This document shows, one piece after another, positions 54,735 through 63,058 of a stretch of DNA of 64,000 bases (positions are counted from its first letter, which is position 1; every line of letters starts with the position of its first letter). Below the pieces are notes generated by a model. It was not told where the DNA came from. It did not search any database and saw only the letters and a program-made list of their open reading frames with translations. Source of the DNA: CAVTJL01 sp963735065 (GTDB taxonomy: Bacteria; Pseudomonadota; Alphaproteobacteria; Geminicoccales; Geminicoccaceae); contig CAVTJL010000001.1 of the NCBI GenBank assembly GCA_963735065.1, forward strand, positions 1 to 64,000. Direction: 5' to 3'. The position numbers and the translations under genes are program-made.

Positions 54735-55898
54735 ATGCGGGAGCTGCGGATTGGCCTCGTCGGCGCCGGCTGGATGGGCAAGGTCCATTCCATGGCCTTT
54801 CACAGTGCCCGGCAGGCCTTCGGCCCCGAGCCGGCGGTGCCGGTGCTGGACGCGGTGGCCGACATCGATGCCGGGCAGGCCGAGCGCGCCGCGCGCGACT
54901 ACGGCTATGCCCGGGCCGTGGCCGACTGGCGGGAGATCGTGAACGATCCCGCCATCGACATCGTCGACGTCTGCACGCCCAACGACATGCATTTCGACGT
55001 GGCGATGGCGGCGATCGCCGCCGGCAAGCATGTCTATTGCGAGAAGCCGCTGGCCAACTCGGTCGAGCTGGCCCGCCAGATGAAGGAGGCGGCCGAGGCC
55101 AAGGGGGTCACGACGCTCGTCGGCTTCAACTTCATCCAGAATCCAGTGCATGTCCTCGCAAGAAAGGCGATCGAGCAGGGCGACATCGGCGATCTCGTCT
55201 ATGCCCGGCTCTACTTCAACTCCGACTTCATGGCCGACCGCGAGCTGCAGCACACCTGGCGCAACGACCTGAAGCGTGCCGGCAGCGGCGTGGTGGGCGA
55301 TCTCGGCGCGCATCTCCTGAGCTATTTTTTCTATGTGGCGGGGCTGCCGGTCGAGGAGGTGCTCTGCACCCTCGAGACGGTGATCCCGGACCATGCGGCG
55401 CCGTTGGGTGCCGGCGGCTTCAAGATCGGGACCGTGGGCGACAGCAGCCGGCGCATCCCCAACACGACCGACGACATCGCCACCGTCCTGTTCCGCTTTC
55501 CGGGCGGCAGCGGGCATCTCGAGGCGAGCCGGGTGTCGAACGGCATCCGCTACGACATCGGCTACGACATCGTCGGCTCCAAGGGCACGCTGCGCTACAG
55601 CTACGACCGGATCAACGACCTCCAGCTCTACACCGAGACCGGCCCGGTCGAGTTCCGCGGCTTCAAGCAGATCGAGATGGGCCCGAGCGATCCGCGCTTC
55701 GCAGCGCTGCATCCGGTGACCGGCCTCGGGCTCGGCTACAACGACTACAAGGCGATCGAGGCGCGCGAGATGATCGCCGCCGTGGGTGAGGGCCGGCCGG
55801 CCTGGCCCGATTTCGCCTTCGGCTACCGGGTGCAGCGGGTGGTCGAGGCGTGCCAGCGCTCCCACCGCGAGCGCTCCTGGGTGAAGGTCGGGAGCTAG
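54735..55898 (+). CDS. Gfo/Idh/MocA-family NAD(P)-dependent sugar dehydrogenase
   Basis: This 387-residue enzyme has an N-terminal Rossmann fold (LRIGLVGAGWMGKVHSMAFH, residues ~4-23). The IDIVDVCTPNDMHFDVAMAA segment and the catalytic-region lysine of HVYCEKPLANSVELARQMKE (~100) follow. The C-terminal sheet domain carries the conserved GDLGAHLLSYFFYV (aspartate-histidine, ~190). Members oxidise sugars, inositols or amino sugars. Start ATG 54735 follows CGGGGGAGAGCG. It is the first gene of a sugar module with the transporter genes 55972-60663 and is divergent from the HTH-SBP regulator. Confidence 0.92.
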   Translation: MRELRIGLVGAGWMGKVHSMAFHSARQAFGPEPAVPVLDAVADIDAGQAERAARDYGYARAVADWREIVNDPAIDIVDVCTPNDMHFDVAMAAIAAGKHVYCEKPLANSVELARQMKEAAEAKGVTTLVGFNFIQNPVHVLARKAIEQGDIGDLVYARLYFNSDFMADRELQHTWRNDLKRAGSGVVGDLGAHLLSYFFYVAGLPVEEVLCTLETVIPDHAAPLGAGGFKIGTVGDSSRRIPNTTDDIATVLFRFPGGSGHLEASRVSNGIRYDIGYDIVGSKGTLRYSYDRINDLQLYTETGPVEFRGFKQIEMGPSDPRFAALHPVTGLGLGYNDYKAIEAREMIAAVGEGRPAWPDFAFGYRVQRVVEACQRSHRERSWVKVGS

Positions 55899-55971
55899 GC
55901 GCGGCAGCGCGCCGCTCCCGCGATCGAGGACGGCCCCGCGACAGGGGCCGCAGGCAGGGAGGATGAGAACG

Positions 55972-57123
55972 ATGCGACTATTGTCGGCGATGACGGCGGC
56001 AGCGGCGCTGACGGCGCTGATGGTGACCGCGGCACCGGGCGTCCGCGCCCAGGAGGCGCGGGACGGCTACAAGGGCGCCCCGCGCACCGAGCTCTGGTCG
56101 CCCGTCGAGCTGCAATATACCGACACGAGCAAGTACAAGAAGAAGCCGCCCTACGTGATCGGCTTCTCGAACGCGTCGGTCGACAATACCTGGCGCCTCG
56201 CCCAGCTGCACTCGATCGAGGCCGCGGCCGCCCGGCACAAGGACGTCATCAGCCATCTCTACATCACCGATGCCAACAACAGTCCCTCCAAGCAGATCTC
56301 GGACGTGCAGGACCTGCTGGAGCGCGGCGTCGACCTGCTGCTGGTGAGCGCCTCCAAGGCCGACGCGCTCGATCCCGTGGTAAGCCGTGCGATGCGCAAC
56401 GGCACGCCCGTGATCATGGTCGACCGGCGCATCACGTCCGACAATTTCGTGAGCTTCGTCACCGCGTCCGATCTGGTGCTGGGCCGCCTCTACGCGCAGT
56501 GGCTGGTCGAGAAGCTGCACGGCAAGGGCAACATCATCATGCTGCCGGGCCAGGCCGGCGCCAGCCCGGCCGAGCTCAGGATCGCCGCCGCGCGCTCGAT
56601 CTTCGACCAGTATCCGGGGATCAAGATCCTCGACATGCAGTACACGGACTGGAGCGCGCCGAAGGCCAAGACGATCGTCTCGGCGATGATCCAGAAGTTC
56701 GGCCACGAGATCAACGGCATCTGGAACGATTCGGGCGTGCAGGGCGTGGGTGCCCTCGAGGCCTTCGTCGCCGCCGGCTGGAAGCCCGGCACGATCCCGC
56801 CCGCCACCTGCGCCGACCTCAATGGCTGCCTCAAGGTCGCGGTCGAGAACAAGATCCCGGTGCTCAACGTCGACTACCCGCCGGCCATGGGCGGCGTCGC
56901 GGTCGACCTGGCGCTCCAGGTGCTGGCCGGGGCCAAGGTGCCGAAGCTCTACATCGTCAACTCCGACATCGTCGTCTCCAAGGGTGACGAGACGCCCTCG
57001 ATCCACGCCGACCGCTGGGCCGAGGACTATGTGCGCATGGACAAGCCCATGGACCTGATCCTCTCCTCGGGTCTCGGCCCGAGCTACGATCCCAACACGT
57101 TCAAGGTCGACTATCCAAAGTAG
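55972..57123 (+). CDS. Sugar ABC transporter substrate-binding protein (type I, RbsB-like)
   Basis: ATG 55972 is preferred because the GGGAGG site ends nine bases before it; ATG 55963 directly abuts the site. The 383-residue periplasmic protein has a signal peptide (ATSAMTAA-type run AAAALTALMVTAAPGVRAQE). A periplasmic-binding fold of the ribose/LacI kind follows (YVIGFSNASVDNTWRLAQLH, then DLLERGVDLLLVSASKADAL and TPVIMVDRRI). It has an inserted N-terminal stretch of ~40 residues before the first strand, longer than RbsB. It delivers a sugar or cyclitol to the two permeases. Confidence 0.9.
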   Translation: MRLLSAMTAAAALTALMVTAAPGVRAQEARDGYKGAPRTELWSPVELQYTDTSKYKKKPPYVIGFSNASVDNTWRLAQLHSIEAAAARHKDVISHLYITDANNSPSKQISDVQDLLERGVDLLLVSASKADALDPVVSRAMRNGTPVIMVDRRITSDNFVSFVTASDLVLGRLYAQWLVEKLHGKGNIIMLPGQAGASPAELRIAAARSIFDQYPGIKILDMQYTDWSAPKAKTIVSAMIQKFGHEINGIWNDSGVQGVGALEAFVAAGWKPGTIPPATCADLNGCLKVAVENKIPVLNVDYPPAMGGVAVDLALQVLAGAKVPKLYIVNSDIVVSKGDETPSIHADRWAEDYVRMDKPMDLILSSGLGPSYDPNTFKVDYPK

Positions 57124-57130
57124 GCTCCCT

Positions 57131-57164
57131 GCCCTGCCGCAGCGCCCGAGCGCCGCGGCAGGGC
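57131..57164 (+). terminator. Hairpin with T-rich tail between binding-protein and ATPase genes
   Basis: GCCCTGCCGC and GCGGCAGGGC are exact complements around a 14-nt loop, followed by CTCTTTCTTGTTC. It begins 7 bp after the binding-protein stop. It should end part of the transcripts, leaving more binding protein than ATPase and permeases. Confidence 0.65.
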
Positions 57165-57197
57165 CTCTTTCTTGTTCTCGAGGCACGAGAAGGCGGC

Positions 57198-58709
57198 ATG
57201 CTTCTGGCTCACGGCGTCACCAAGACGTTCCCCGGCGTGAAATCCCTGGACCGTGTCGACTTCGAGGCGCGGGCCGGCGAGATCCTGGCGCTGGTCGGCG
57301 AGAACGGCGCCGGCAAGAGCACGCTCATCAAGGTCATCGCCGGCGCCTACCAGCCCGACGAGGGCGAGCTCCTGCTCGACGGCAGGAAGGTGCGCTGGAG
57401 CTCGCCGCACGAGGCGCGCGACGCCGGCATCTACGTCATCTACCAGGAGCTCGTGCTCTTCCCCGAGCTCTCCATCGCCCGCAACATCTTCATCGGCAGC
57501 GAGCCGCGCGGCCGGCTGGGCCTGATCGACCATGGCGCCATGCGCCGCGAGGCGCGCCGCCTGCTGGGCGAGCTGGGCGTGGGCCTCGATCCCGACCGCA
57601 AGGTCAAGACGCTCTCGGTCGCCGACCAGCAGATGGTCGAGATCGCCCGGGCGCTGGTGGGCCGGGCACGGGTTCTCGTCCTGGACGAGCCCACGGCCGT
57701 GATCGGCGGCCCCGAGGTCACCCTGCTCTTCAAGATGATGCGGCGGGTGGCGGCGCAGGGCGCTGCCGTCGTCTTCATCTCGCATCGCCTCGAGGAGGTG
57801 TTCGAGATCGCCGACCGGGTGACGGTGCTGAAGGACGGCAGGCTCGTGGCGACCCGGCCCACGGCCGGCCTCGAGCGCAACGACCTCGTCTCGATGATGG
57901 TCGGCCGCTCGCTCGCCGACATCTATCCGCCACGCCCGGCGGCCCGCTCGGAGGGCAAGGTCGTGCTGGCCGCCACCGACGTCTCGGTGGCGGGCCGGGT
58001 CAGCGGCGTCAGCCTCGAGGTGCGCGCGGGCGAGATCGTCGGGCTCGCCGGCATGGTGGGCTCGGGCCGCAGCGAGGTGGCGCACGCGCTTTTCGGCAGC
58101 CTGCCGCTGGAGCACGGCACCATCCGCATCGGCGAGCGGACCTTCCAGCACATGACGCCTGCCAAGGCGATCGAGGCCGGCCTCGGCCTCCTGACCGAGG
58201 ACCGCAAGAGCGAGGGCCTTTTGCTGCTGCTCGACATCGCCGCCAACATCACCGCACCGGCGCTGGACGAGGTGACGCGCGGCATCGCGATCGACCGGGC
58301 AGCCGAGCGCCGCATCGGCGAGGAGGAGATCCGCCGCTACGCCATCGCAGCGCCCAATGCGGGCTTTCCCGTCCTCAACCTCTCGGGCGGCAACCAGCAG
58401 AAGGTGCTGCTCGGGCGCTGGGTCAGGACCTCGCGGGTGGCCCTCATCCTCGACGAGCCGACGCGCGGCGTCGATGTCGGCGCCAAGGTCGAGATCTACC
58501 GCATCATCCGCGAGCTCGCCGACAGCGGCCTCGCCATCTTGATGATCAGCTCGGAGATGCCGGAGATCATCGGGCTCTGCGACCGCGTCGTCGTGATGTG
58601 CGGCGGCCGCAAGGCGGGCGAGCTCGAGCGCGAGGCCATCACCGAGGAGGCGCTTTTGCACCTTGCCATCGTCGAGACCGAGGACGAAGGGCGGGAGATC
58701 GCGGCATGA
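57198..58709 (+). CDS. Sugar ABC transporter ATPase, RbsA/MglA type (two ABC domains)
   Basis: This 503-residue protein has tandem ABC domains. In the first, Walker A is GENGAGKSTLIKVIAGAY (~36-50), the signature region is VADQQMVEIARAL and Walker B is VLVLDEPTAVIGG. In the second, Walker A is altered to GMVGSGRSEVAHALFG, as is usual for RbsA. Its signature is NLSGGNQQKVLLGRWV and Walker B is LILDEPTRGVDVGAK (~430). It overlaps the first permease (ATGA at 58706). It powers the sugar importer. Confidence 0.94.
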   Translation: MLLAHGVTKTFPGVKSLDRVDFEARAGEILALVGENGAGKSTLIKVIAGAYQPDEGELLLDGRKVRWSSPHEARDAGIYVIYQELVLFPELSIARNIFIGSEPRGRLGLIDHGAMRREARRLLGELGVGLDPDRKVKTLSVADQQMVEIARALVGRARVLVLDEPTAVIGGPEVTLLFKMMRRVAAQGAAVVFISHRLEEVFEIADRVTVLKDGRLVATRPTAGLERNDLVSMMVGRSLADIYPPRPAARSEGKVVLAATDVSVAGRVSGVSLEVRAGEIVGLAGMVGSGRSEVAHALFGSLPLEHGTIRIGERTFQHMTPAKAIEAGLGLLTEDRKSEGLLLLLDIAANITAPALDEVTRGIAIDRAAERRIGEEEIRRYAIAAPNAGFPVLNLSGGNQQKVLLGRWVRTSRVALILDEPTRGVDVGAKVEIYRIIRELADSGLAILMISSEMPEIIGLCDRVVVMCGGRKAGELEREAITEEALLHLAIVETEDEGREIAA

Positions 58710-59683
58710 AGGCCCAGGCGCTCGCGACGTCGCCCGGGCGCGGCCTGGGCTGGCCCCGCTGGCTCTCGCCCTCGCTCCTCATCGTCGTGGCGCTGCTGGC
58801 GCTCCTGATGGTGGTGGGCGCCACGCTCAGCGACCGCTTCGCCACCACGCGCAACCTCCTCAACGTGTTCGAGCAGTCGGCGAGCCTGGGCTTCGTCAGC
58901 CTGGGCCAGACCCTCGTGATCCTGACCGGCGGCATCGACCTCTCGATCGGCGCCATGATCTCGGTGACCTCGAACCTCACCTCGGGCTGGATCGACGGCC
59001 GGGCCGAGCTGGTGGCACCCGTGGTGCTGGCCGTCCTCTTCCTGGGTGCCGCCATCGGCGCCGCCAACGGTGCTCTGACCCACTATCTCAAGGTCCACCC
59101 GCTCATCATCACGCTGGGCATGGCGGCCGTGCTGCAGGGCTCGACGCTGCTCTACGCGCTGGCCCCCGCCGGCAGCGTGCCGCCCTCCTTCGAGGAGCTG
59201 GCCTATGGCCGGGTCTTCGGCCTCTCGGTCGGCGGCCTCCTCATGCTTTTGCTTTTTTTGATCGTCGGCATCTTCCTCGCCTACAGCCGCACGGGCAGCT
59301 CCTTTTATGCCGTGGGCGGCGATCCCAAGGCGGCGCGGCTGCTGGGGCTCTCGAACCTGAAGGTGCTGCTGATCGCCTATGGCAGCTCGGGCTTTCTTGC
59401 CGCGCTCACCGGCATCTATCTCGTGAGCCGCATGGGCTCGGGCGATCCCTGGCGGGGCGACGGCTTCGATCTCGCCTCGATCACGCCGGTCGTGGTGGGC
59501 GGCACCTCGCTCGCCGGCGGACGCGGCGGCGTGCTGGGCACGCTGCTCGGCGTCTTCCTCATCTCGCTTTTGAACAACCTCCTGAACTTCCTGGACGTCT
59601 CCACCTTCTACCAGTGGATCATCCAGGGCCTGATCATCATCATCGCGGTGGCCATCCACGTCGAGCGGCGGAGAGAAGCGTGA
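58706..59683 (+). CDS. Sugar ABC transporter permease (RbsC type, first)
   Basis: This 325-residue permease of the ribose/xylose group has about eight helices (first: LLIVVALLALLMVVGATLSD). The hallmark GQTLVILTGGIDLSIGAMIS is at ~72-91, and the docking segment FYAVGGDPKAARLLGLSNLK is at ~205-225. The C-terminal TPVVVGGTSLAGGRGGVLGT is also typical. ATG 58706 overlaps the ATPase stop, and its own stop overlaps the next permease (GTGA). Confidence 0.92.
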   Translation: MKAQALATSPGRGLGWPRWLSPSLLIVVALLALLMVVGATLSDRFATTRNLLNVFEQSASLGFVSLGQTLVILTGGIDLSIGAMISVTSNLTSGWIDGRAELVAPVVLAVLFLGAAIGAANGALTHYLKVHPLIITLGMAAVLQGSTLLYALAPAGSVPPSFEELAYGRVFGLSVGGLLMLLLFLIVGIFLAYSRTGSSFYAVGGDPKAARLLGLSNLKVLLIAYGSSGFLAALTGIYLVSRMGSGDPWRGDGFDLASITPVVVGGTSLAGGRGGVLGTLLGVFLISLLNNLLNFLDVSTFYQWIIQGLIIIIAVAIHVERRREA

Positions 59684-60663
59684 GCGAGAGCCGTACCGAT
59701 CGCCTGACCGGTACCGCCGGCAGCGGCTGGCGTCTCCCCGCCGTCGGGCTCGAGGCCTATGGGCTCGTGGGCTTCCTCGTGCTGATCCTGGTGATCGCCG
59801 CCCTGCTCTCGCCGAGCTTCCTCAAGCCCGCGAACATCCGGGACGTGCTGAACCAGGCGGCACCGCTGGGCATGGTCGTGATCGGCCAGGCGATCGTGCT
59901 CCTGCTGCGCGGCTTCGATCTCTCGGTCGCCTCGGTGATGGCGACCTCGGCCGTGCTCGCCACCAGCTTCGAGACCACCAACAACGCGATGATCCCCGTC
60001 ATCTTCGCCGCCTCGATCCTGCTTGGGCTCGTGGTGGGCGCGGTCAACGGCTTCCTCGTCACCAAGCGCAACGTCTCGCCCTTCCTGGCCACGCTGGCGA
60101 CGATGATCGTCCTGCAGGGCATCCGCTTCGTCTACACCAAGGGCTCGTCCTCGGGCACGCTGCCCTCGGGCTTCCGCGTGATCGGCCAGGACTCCCTGCT
60201 CGGCGTGCCGATCGACCTGCTGGCGCTGCTCGTGCTGGCTGCCGTGCTGGGCTTCGTGCTCCACCGCACGCCCTTCGGCCGCAAGATCTATATCGTGGGC
60301 GGCAATCCGCGGGCCGCGACGCTGGTGGGCATCGCCGCCGACCGGGTCACGATCGCCGGCTACATGATCTGCTCGGCCATCGCCGCCACCGCCGGCCTTT
60401 TCCTGGTCGGCTATGTGGGCATGGTCGATAACTGGACCGGCAAGGGCTACGAGCTCGATTCGATCGTGGCGGCGGTGATGGGCGGGGTGGCGATCAGCGG
60501 CGGCCGGGGCAGCATCTTCGGCGCGCTCCTGGGCGTGCTGATCCTGATCGCGCTCTTCAACATCGTCATCCTGCTGGGCCTGCCCGTGCAGGTGCAATAC
60601 ATCATCAAGGGCATCATCATCATCGTCGCATCCGCGATCCACCTGTCGCGGGCCCAGACCTGA
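59680..60663 (+). CDS. Sugar ABC transporter permease (RbsC type, second)
   Basis: GTG 59680 gives 327 residues. It has the same fold as its neighbour but is a distinct sequence: GQAIVLLLRGFDLSVASVMA replaces the usual TGGIDLS, the docking loop is IYIVGGNPRAATLVGIAADR and the closing hallmark is AAVMGGVAISGGRGSIFGAL. Two different permeases in one ATPase set suggest a heterodimeric channel, as in autoinducer-2 and some cyclitol importers. It ends the transporter part of the operon, 46 bp before the flavin enzyme. Confidence 0.92.
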   Translation: MSESRTDRLTGTAGSGWRLPAVGLEAYGLVGFLVLILVIAALLSPSFLKPANIRDVLNQAAPLGMVVIGQAIVLLLRGFDLSVASVMATSAVLATSFETTNNAMIPVIFAASILLGLVVGAVNGFLVTKRNVSPFLATLATMIVLQGIRFVYTKGSSSGTLPSGFRVIGQDSLLGVPIDLLALLVLAAVLGFVLHRTPFGRKIYIVGGNPRAATLVGIAADRVTIAGYMICSAIAATAGLFLVGYVGMVDNWTGKGYELDSIVAAVMGGVAISGGRGSIFGALLGVLILIALFNIVILLGLPVQVQYIIKGIIIIVASAIHLSRAQT

Positions 60664-60709
60664 CGGCCGGGGCAGCCGGCGACCGTCGTTCCGAGAAAGG
60701 AGACCTACG

Positions 60710-61813
60710 ATGCAGCTTGGCTTGTTCATGATGCCGCTTCACGACCCGAAGCGTCCTTATGGGGACGTGTTGCGGGACGATCTGGACGCGATCCTGCTGG
60801 CGGAGAAGCTGGGCTATGACGAGGCCTGGGTGGGCGAGCACTATTCGTGCAGCACCGAGCCGATCCCCGATCCGCTGCAGTTCATGGCGACCCTGATCCA
60901 CCAGACGAAAAAGATAAAGTTCGCCACCGGTGTCATCAACCTGCCGCAGCACCACCCGGCCCAGGTGGCGGGCAATGTGGCCTTGTTCGATCATCTCTCG
61001 GGTGGCCGCTACATCATGGGCGTGGGCCCGGGCGGGCTGGGCTCGGACTTCGAGCTCTTCAAGACGATGGACAAGAACCGCTCGGAGATGATGGTCGAGG
61101 CGATCGAGATCATCCACAAGATCTGGGCCAGCGATCCGCCCTACCACATCCCGGGCAAGCACTGGGACATCACGATCGACGAGGCCTGCCAGCTGCAGCT
61201 GGGCATCGGCCCGATGCTCAAGCCCTTGCAGAAGCCCTACCCGCCCTTGGCGGTCTCGGCGATGAGCCCGTCCTCGAGCACCGCAAGGCTGGCCGGCGAG
61301 CGCGGCTGGGGCCTCGTCTCGGCCAACTTCATGCCGGTGGCGCACGCCAAGAGCCACTGGGAGCAGTATCGCCTCGGCGCCGAGGCGGCGGGAAGGCGGC
61401 CGGACCGCGCCGACTGGCGCCTCGCACGCTCGATCCTGGTGACCGAGAGCGACCAGGAGGCGGCCGATTATCTGGCCAACGACGCCTCGGCCTTCGGCTG
61501 GTACTACGCCTATCTCCGGGACAATCTCGCGACCTTCAAGCTCCTCAAGATCTTCAAGCCGGACCTGAGCCTGCCGGACGAGGCGGTGACGGTGCAGAAA
61601 TGCATGGAGTGGATGGTGATCAGCGGCGGGCCCAAGCGGGTGCTGGACCAGCTGGTGGCGCTGGTGGACGAGGTGGGCGGCTTCGGCACGCTTCTCCTCA
61701 CCCACAAGGACTGGGACCGCCCGGCCCTGCACCAGACCTCGATGCGCCTTCTGGCCGAGCAGGTCATGCCCAAGCTGCAGAGCCACCAGGCCAGCCTCAA
61801 GGCGGCCGAGTAG
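60710..61813 (+). CDS. LLM-class flavin-dependent oxidoreductase (luciferase-like monooxygenase)
   Basis: This 367-residue TIM-barrel enzyme begins with MQLGLFMMPLHDPKRPYGDV. Signature segments are ILLAEKLGYDEAWVGEHYSC (~30-50), IKFATGVINLPQHHPAQVAG (~72-91) and HLSGGRYIMGVGPGGLGSDF (~100-119). The C-terminal part has PKRVLDQLVALVDEVGGFGT. The bacterial luciferase family uses reduced flavin (FMNH2 or F420-like) and oxygen to oxidise small molecules; this branch resembles limonene-monooxygenase-like proteins. It has AAGGAGACC before ATG 60710. Its place after a sugar transporter is unusual and its substrate unknown. Confidence 0.9.
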   Translation: MQLGLFMMPLHDPKRPYGDVLRDDLDAILLAEKLGYDEAWVGEHYSCSTEPIPDPLQFMATLIHQTKKIKFATGVINLPQHHPAQVAGNVALFDHLSGGRYIMGVGPGGLGSDFELFKTMDKNRSEMMVEAIEIIHKIWASDPPYHIPGKHWDITIDEACQLQLGIGPMLKPLQKPYPPLAVSAMSPSSSTARLAGERGWGLVSANFMPVAHAKSHWEQYRLGAEAAGRRPDRADWRLARSILVTESDQEAADYLANDASAFGWYYAYLRDNLATFKLLKIFKPDLSLPDEAVTVQKCMEWMVISGGPKRVLDQLVALVDEVGGFGTLLLTHKDWDRPALHQTSMRLLAEQVMPKLQSHQASLKAAE

Positions 61814-61822
61814 CCCCGCAGA

Positions 61823-61852
61823 CCCTGCCCCGGGCAAAAGCCCGGGGCAGGG
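61823..61852 (+). terminator. Terminator hairpin of the sugar module
   Basis: CCCTGCCCCGGGC and its exact complement form a 13-bp stem with an AAAA loop, 10 bp after the flavin oxidoreductase stop. The tail is not T-rich, but this is the most stable hairpin in the region and closes the operon. Confidence 0.7.
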
Positions 61853-61929
61853 CAGGGAAAGGCCGAGACGGGAGGCGCATCTGCCGGAGCACTTGACGTG
61901 CGGCCGCGGATGTTGCACAGATCCGCCAA

Positions 61930-61943
61930 TTGGATCGATCCAA
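61930..61943. promoter_or_regulatory. Perfect palindrome, probable LacI-family operator
   Basis: TTGGATCGATCCAA is a 14-bp perfect palindrome with the central CG step typical of LacI-family operators. It lies 114 bp before the LacI-type gene and 116 bp after the sugar module. It fits autoregulation, and perhaps control of the DegT gene through read-through. Confidence 0.65.
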
Positions 61944-62056
61944 AAAGCGTGCCTCTCGCGGCTGCCGCGCATCGGCCTCGGTGCCGGGCGAGCGCTCGGG
62001 TTGAGCGCACGCTCCGGGGGCCGAAGGGCGTGAATGGCAGGGCTGGAGCAGGTACC

Positions 62057-62998
62057 GTGACGACGCTGGTCGACGTGGCGAGGCGCGCCGGCGTCTCGAA
62101 GTCGACCGTCTCGAACGTGATCCGCGGCTCGGCGCTGGTGGCCGAGGTGACGCGCGAGCGCGTCGAGCGCGCCATCGCCGCCACCGGCTACCAGCCCAAC
62201 GCCATCGCCCGCTCGCTCAAGGCGCGCACCAGCGCCGCCATCGGCGTCGTCGTGCCCGACCTCAGGAACCCCTTCTACGCCGAGCTTGCCGTGAGCATCG
62301 AGGAGGCGGTGAACCATCTGGGCTATGCCGTGCTCGCCGCCAACACCGAATGCGCGCCCTCGGCCGAGGCCGAGGCCTGCCGGGCCCTGATCGGGCGGCG
62401 CGTGGACGGCGTCATCGTGGCCGGCATCGCGCTGGGCTCCAGCCTGCCCAAGGCCTTCCTCGACCGCGACGTGCCGGTGGTGCTGGCGGCGTTCGGCGAG
62501 CTGGACGACCCTCGTCTCGGCGTGATCGACCATGACGACGAGGCGGCGATGGAGGAGGTGGTCGAGCATCTGCACGGTCTGGGCCACCGCCGCATCGCCT
62601 TTCTGTCACTCCCCCATGCCGAGCATTCGGGCGAGCGCCGAAGGCTCGCTGTGGAGGCGGCGCTGAGGCGCCGGGAGCTGACGCGGACGAACGTCGAGGA
62701 TGGCGCCACGGCCATCGTCGCGCACAACGACATGGAGGCCATCGCCGCGATCGACCGCCTCGAGCGGGCCGGCCGGCTCGTGCCCGAGCAGGTCTCGATC
62801 GTGGGCTTCGACGATGTGCCGCTGGCAGGGCACGTCCGGATCGGGCTCACCACCGTGCGCTCCGATGCCGTGAAGCTCGGCCGCCGCGCCGTCGAGCTCG
62901 TGGTGGGCGCGGCGCGCGCCGGCCGCCATGTGGCGCACCGCGAGCTGCAGGAGAGCCCGCTCATCGTCCGGCGCACGACCGCGAGCCCGCCCGCTTGA
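62057..62998 (+). CDS. LacI-family transcriptional regulator, short core
   Basis: GTG 62057 (GGAGCAGG upstream) gives 313 residues. The LacI helix-turn-helix is at the very N-terminus (TLVDVARRAGVSKSTVSNVI) with the hinge helix NAIARSLKARTSAAIGVVVP. The periplasmic-binding-fold effector domain includes RRVDGVIVAGIALGSS and VSIVGFDDVPLAGHVRIGLT. Compared with the usual ~335-345 residues, about 25 appear to be missing around residues 212-222. There AALRRREL runs directly into TRTNVEDGATAIVAHND and the strand and loop of the second lobe are absent. Ligand binding may therefore be changed. It probably binds the palindrome at 61930 and controls the sugar module or the DegT gene 60 bp downstream. 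Confidence 0.88.
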   Translation: MTTLVDVARRAGVSKSTVSNVIRGSALVAEVTRERVERAIAATGYQPNAIARSLKARTSAAIGVVVPDLRNPFYAELAVSIEEAVNHLGYAVLAANTECAPSAEAEACRALIGRRVDGVIVAGIALGSSLPKAFLDRDVPVVLAAFGELDDPRLGVIDHDDEAAMEEVVEHLHGLGHRRIAFLSLPHAEHSGERRRLAVEAALRRRELTRTNVEDGATAIVAHNDMEAIAAIDRLERAGRLVPEQVSIVGFDDVPLAGHVRIGLTTVRSDAVKLGRRAVELVVGAARAGRHVAHRELQESPLIVRRTTASPPA

Positions 62999-63058
62999 GC
63001 CGGACGGCGCGGCTGCCGGAGCCCCACGATCGCCTGAGAGCCAGGAGGAGCCAACGTC

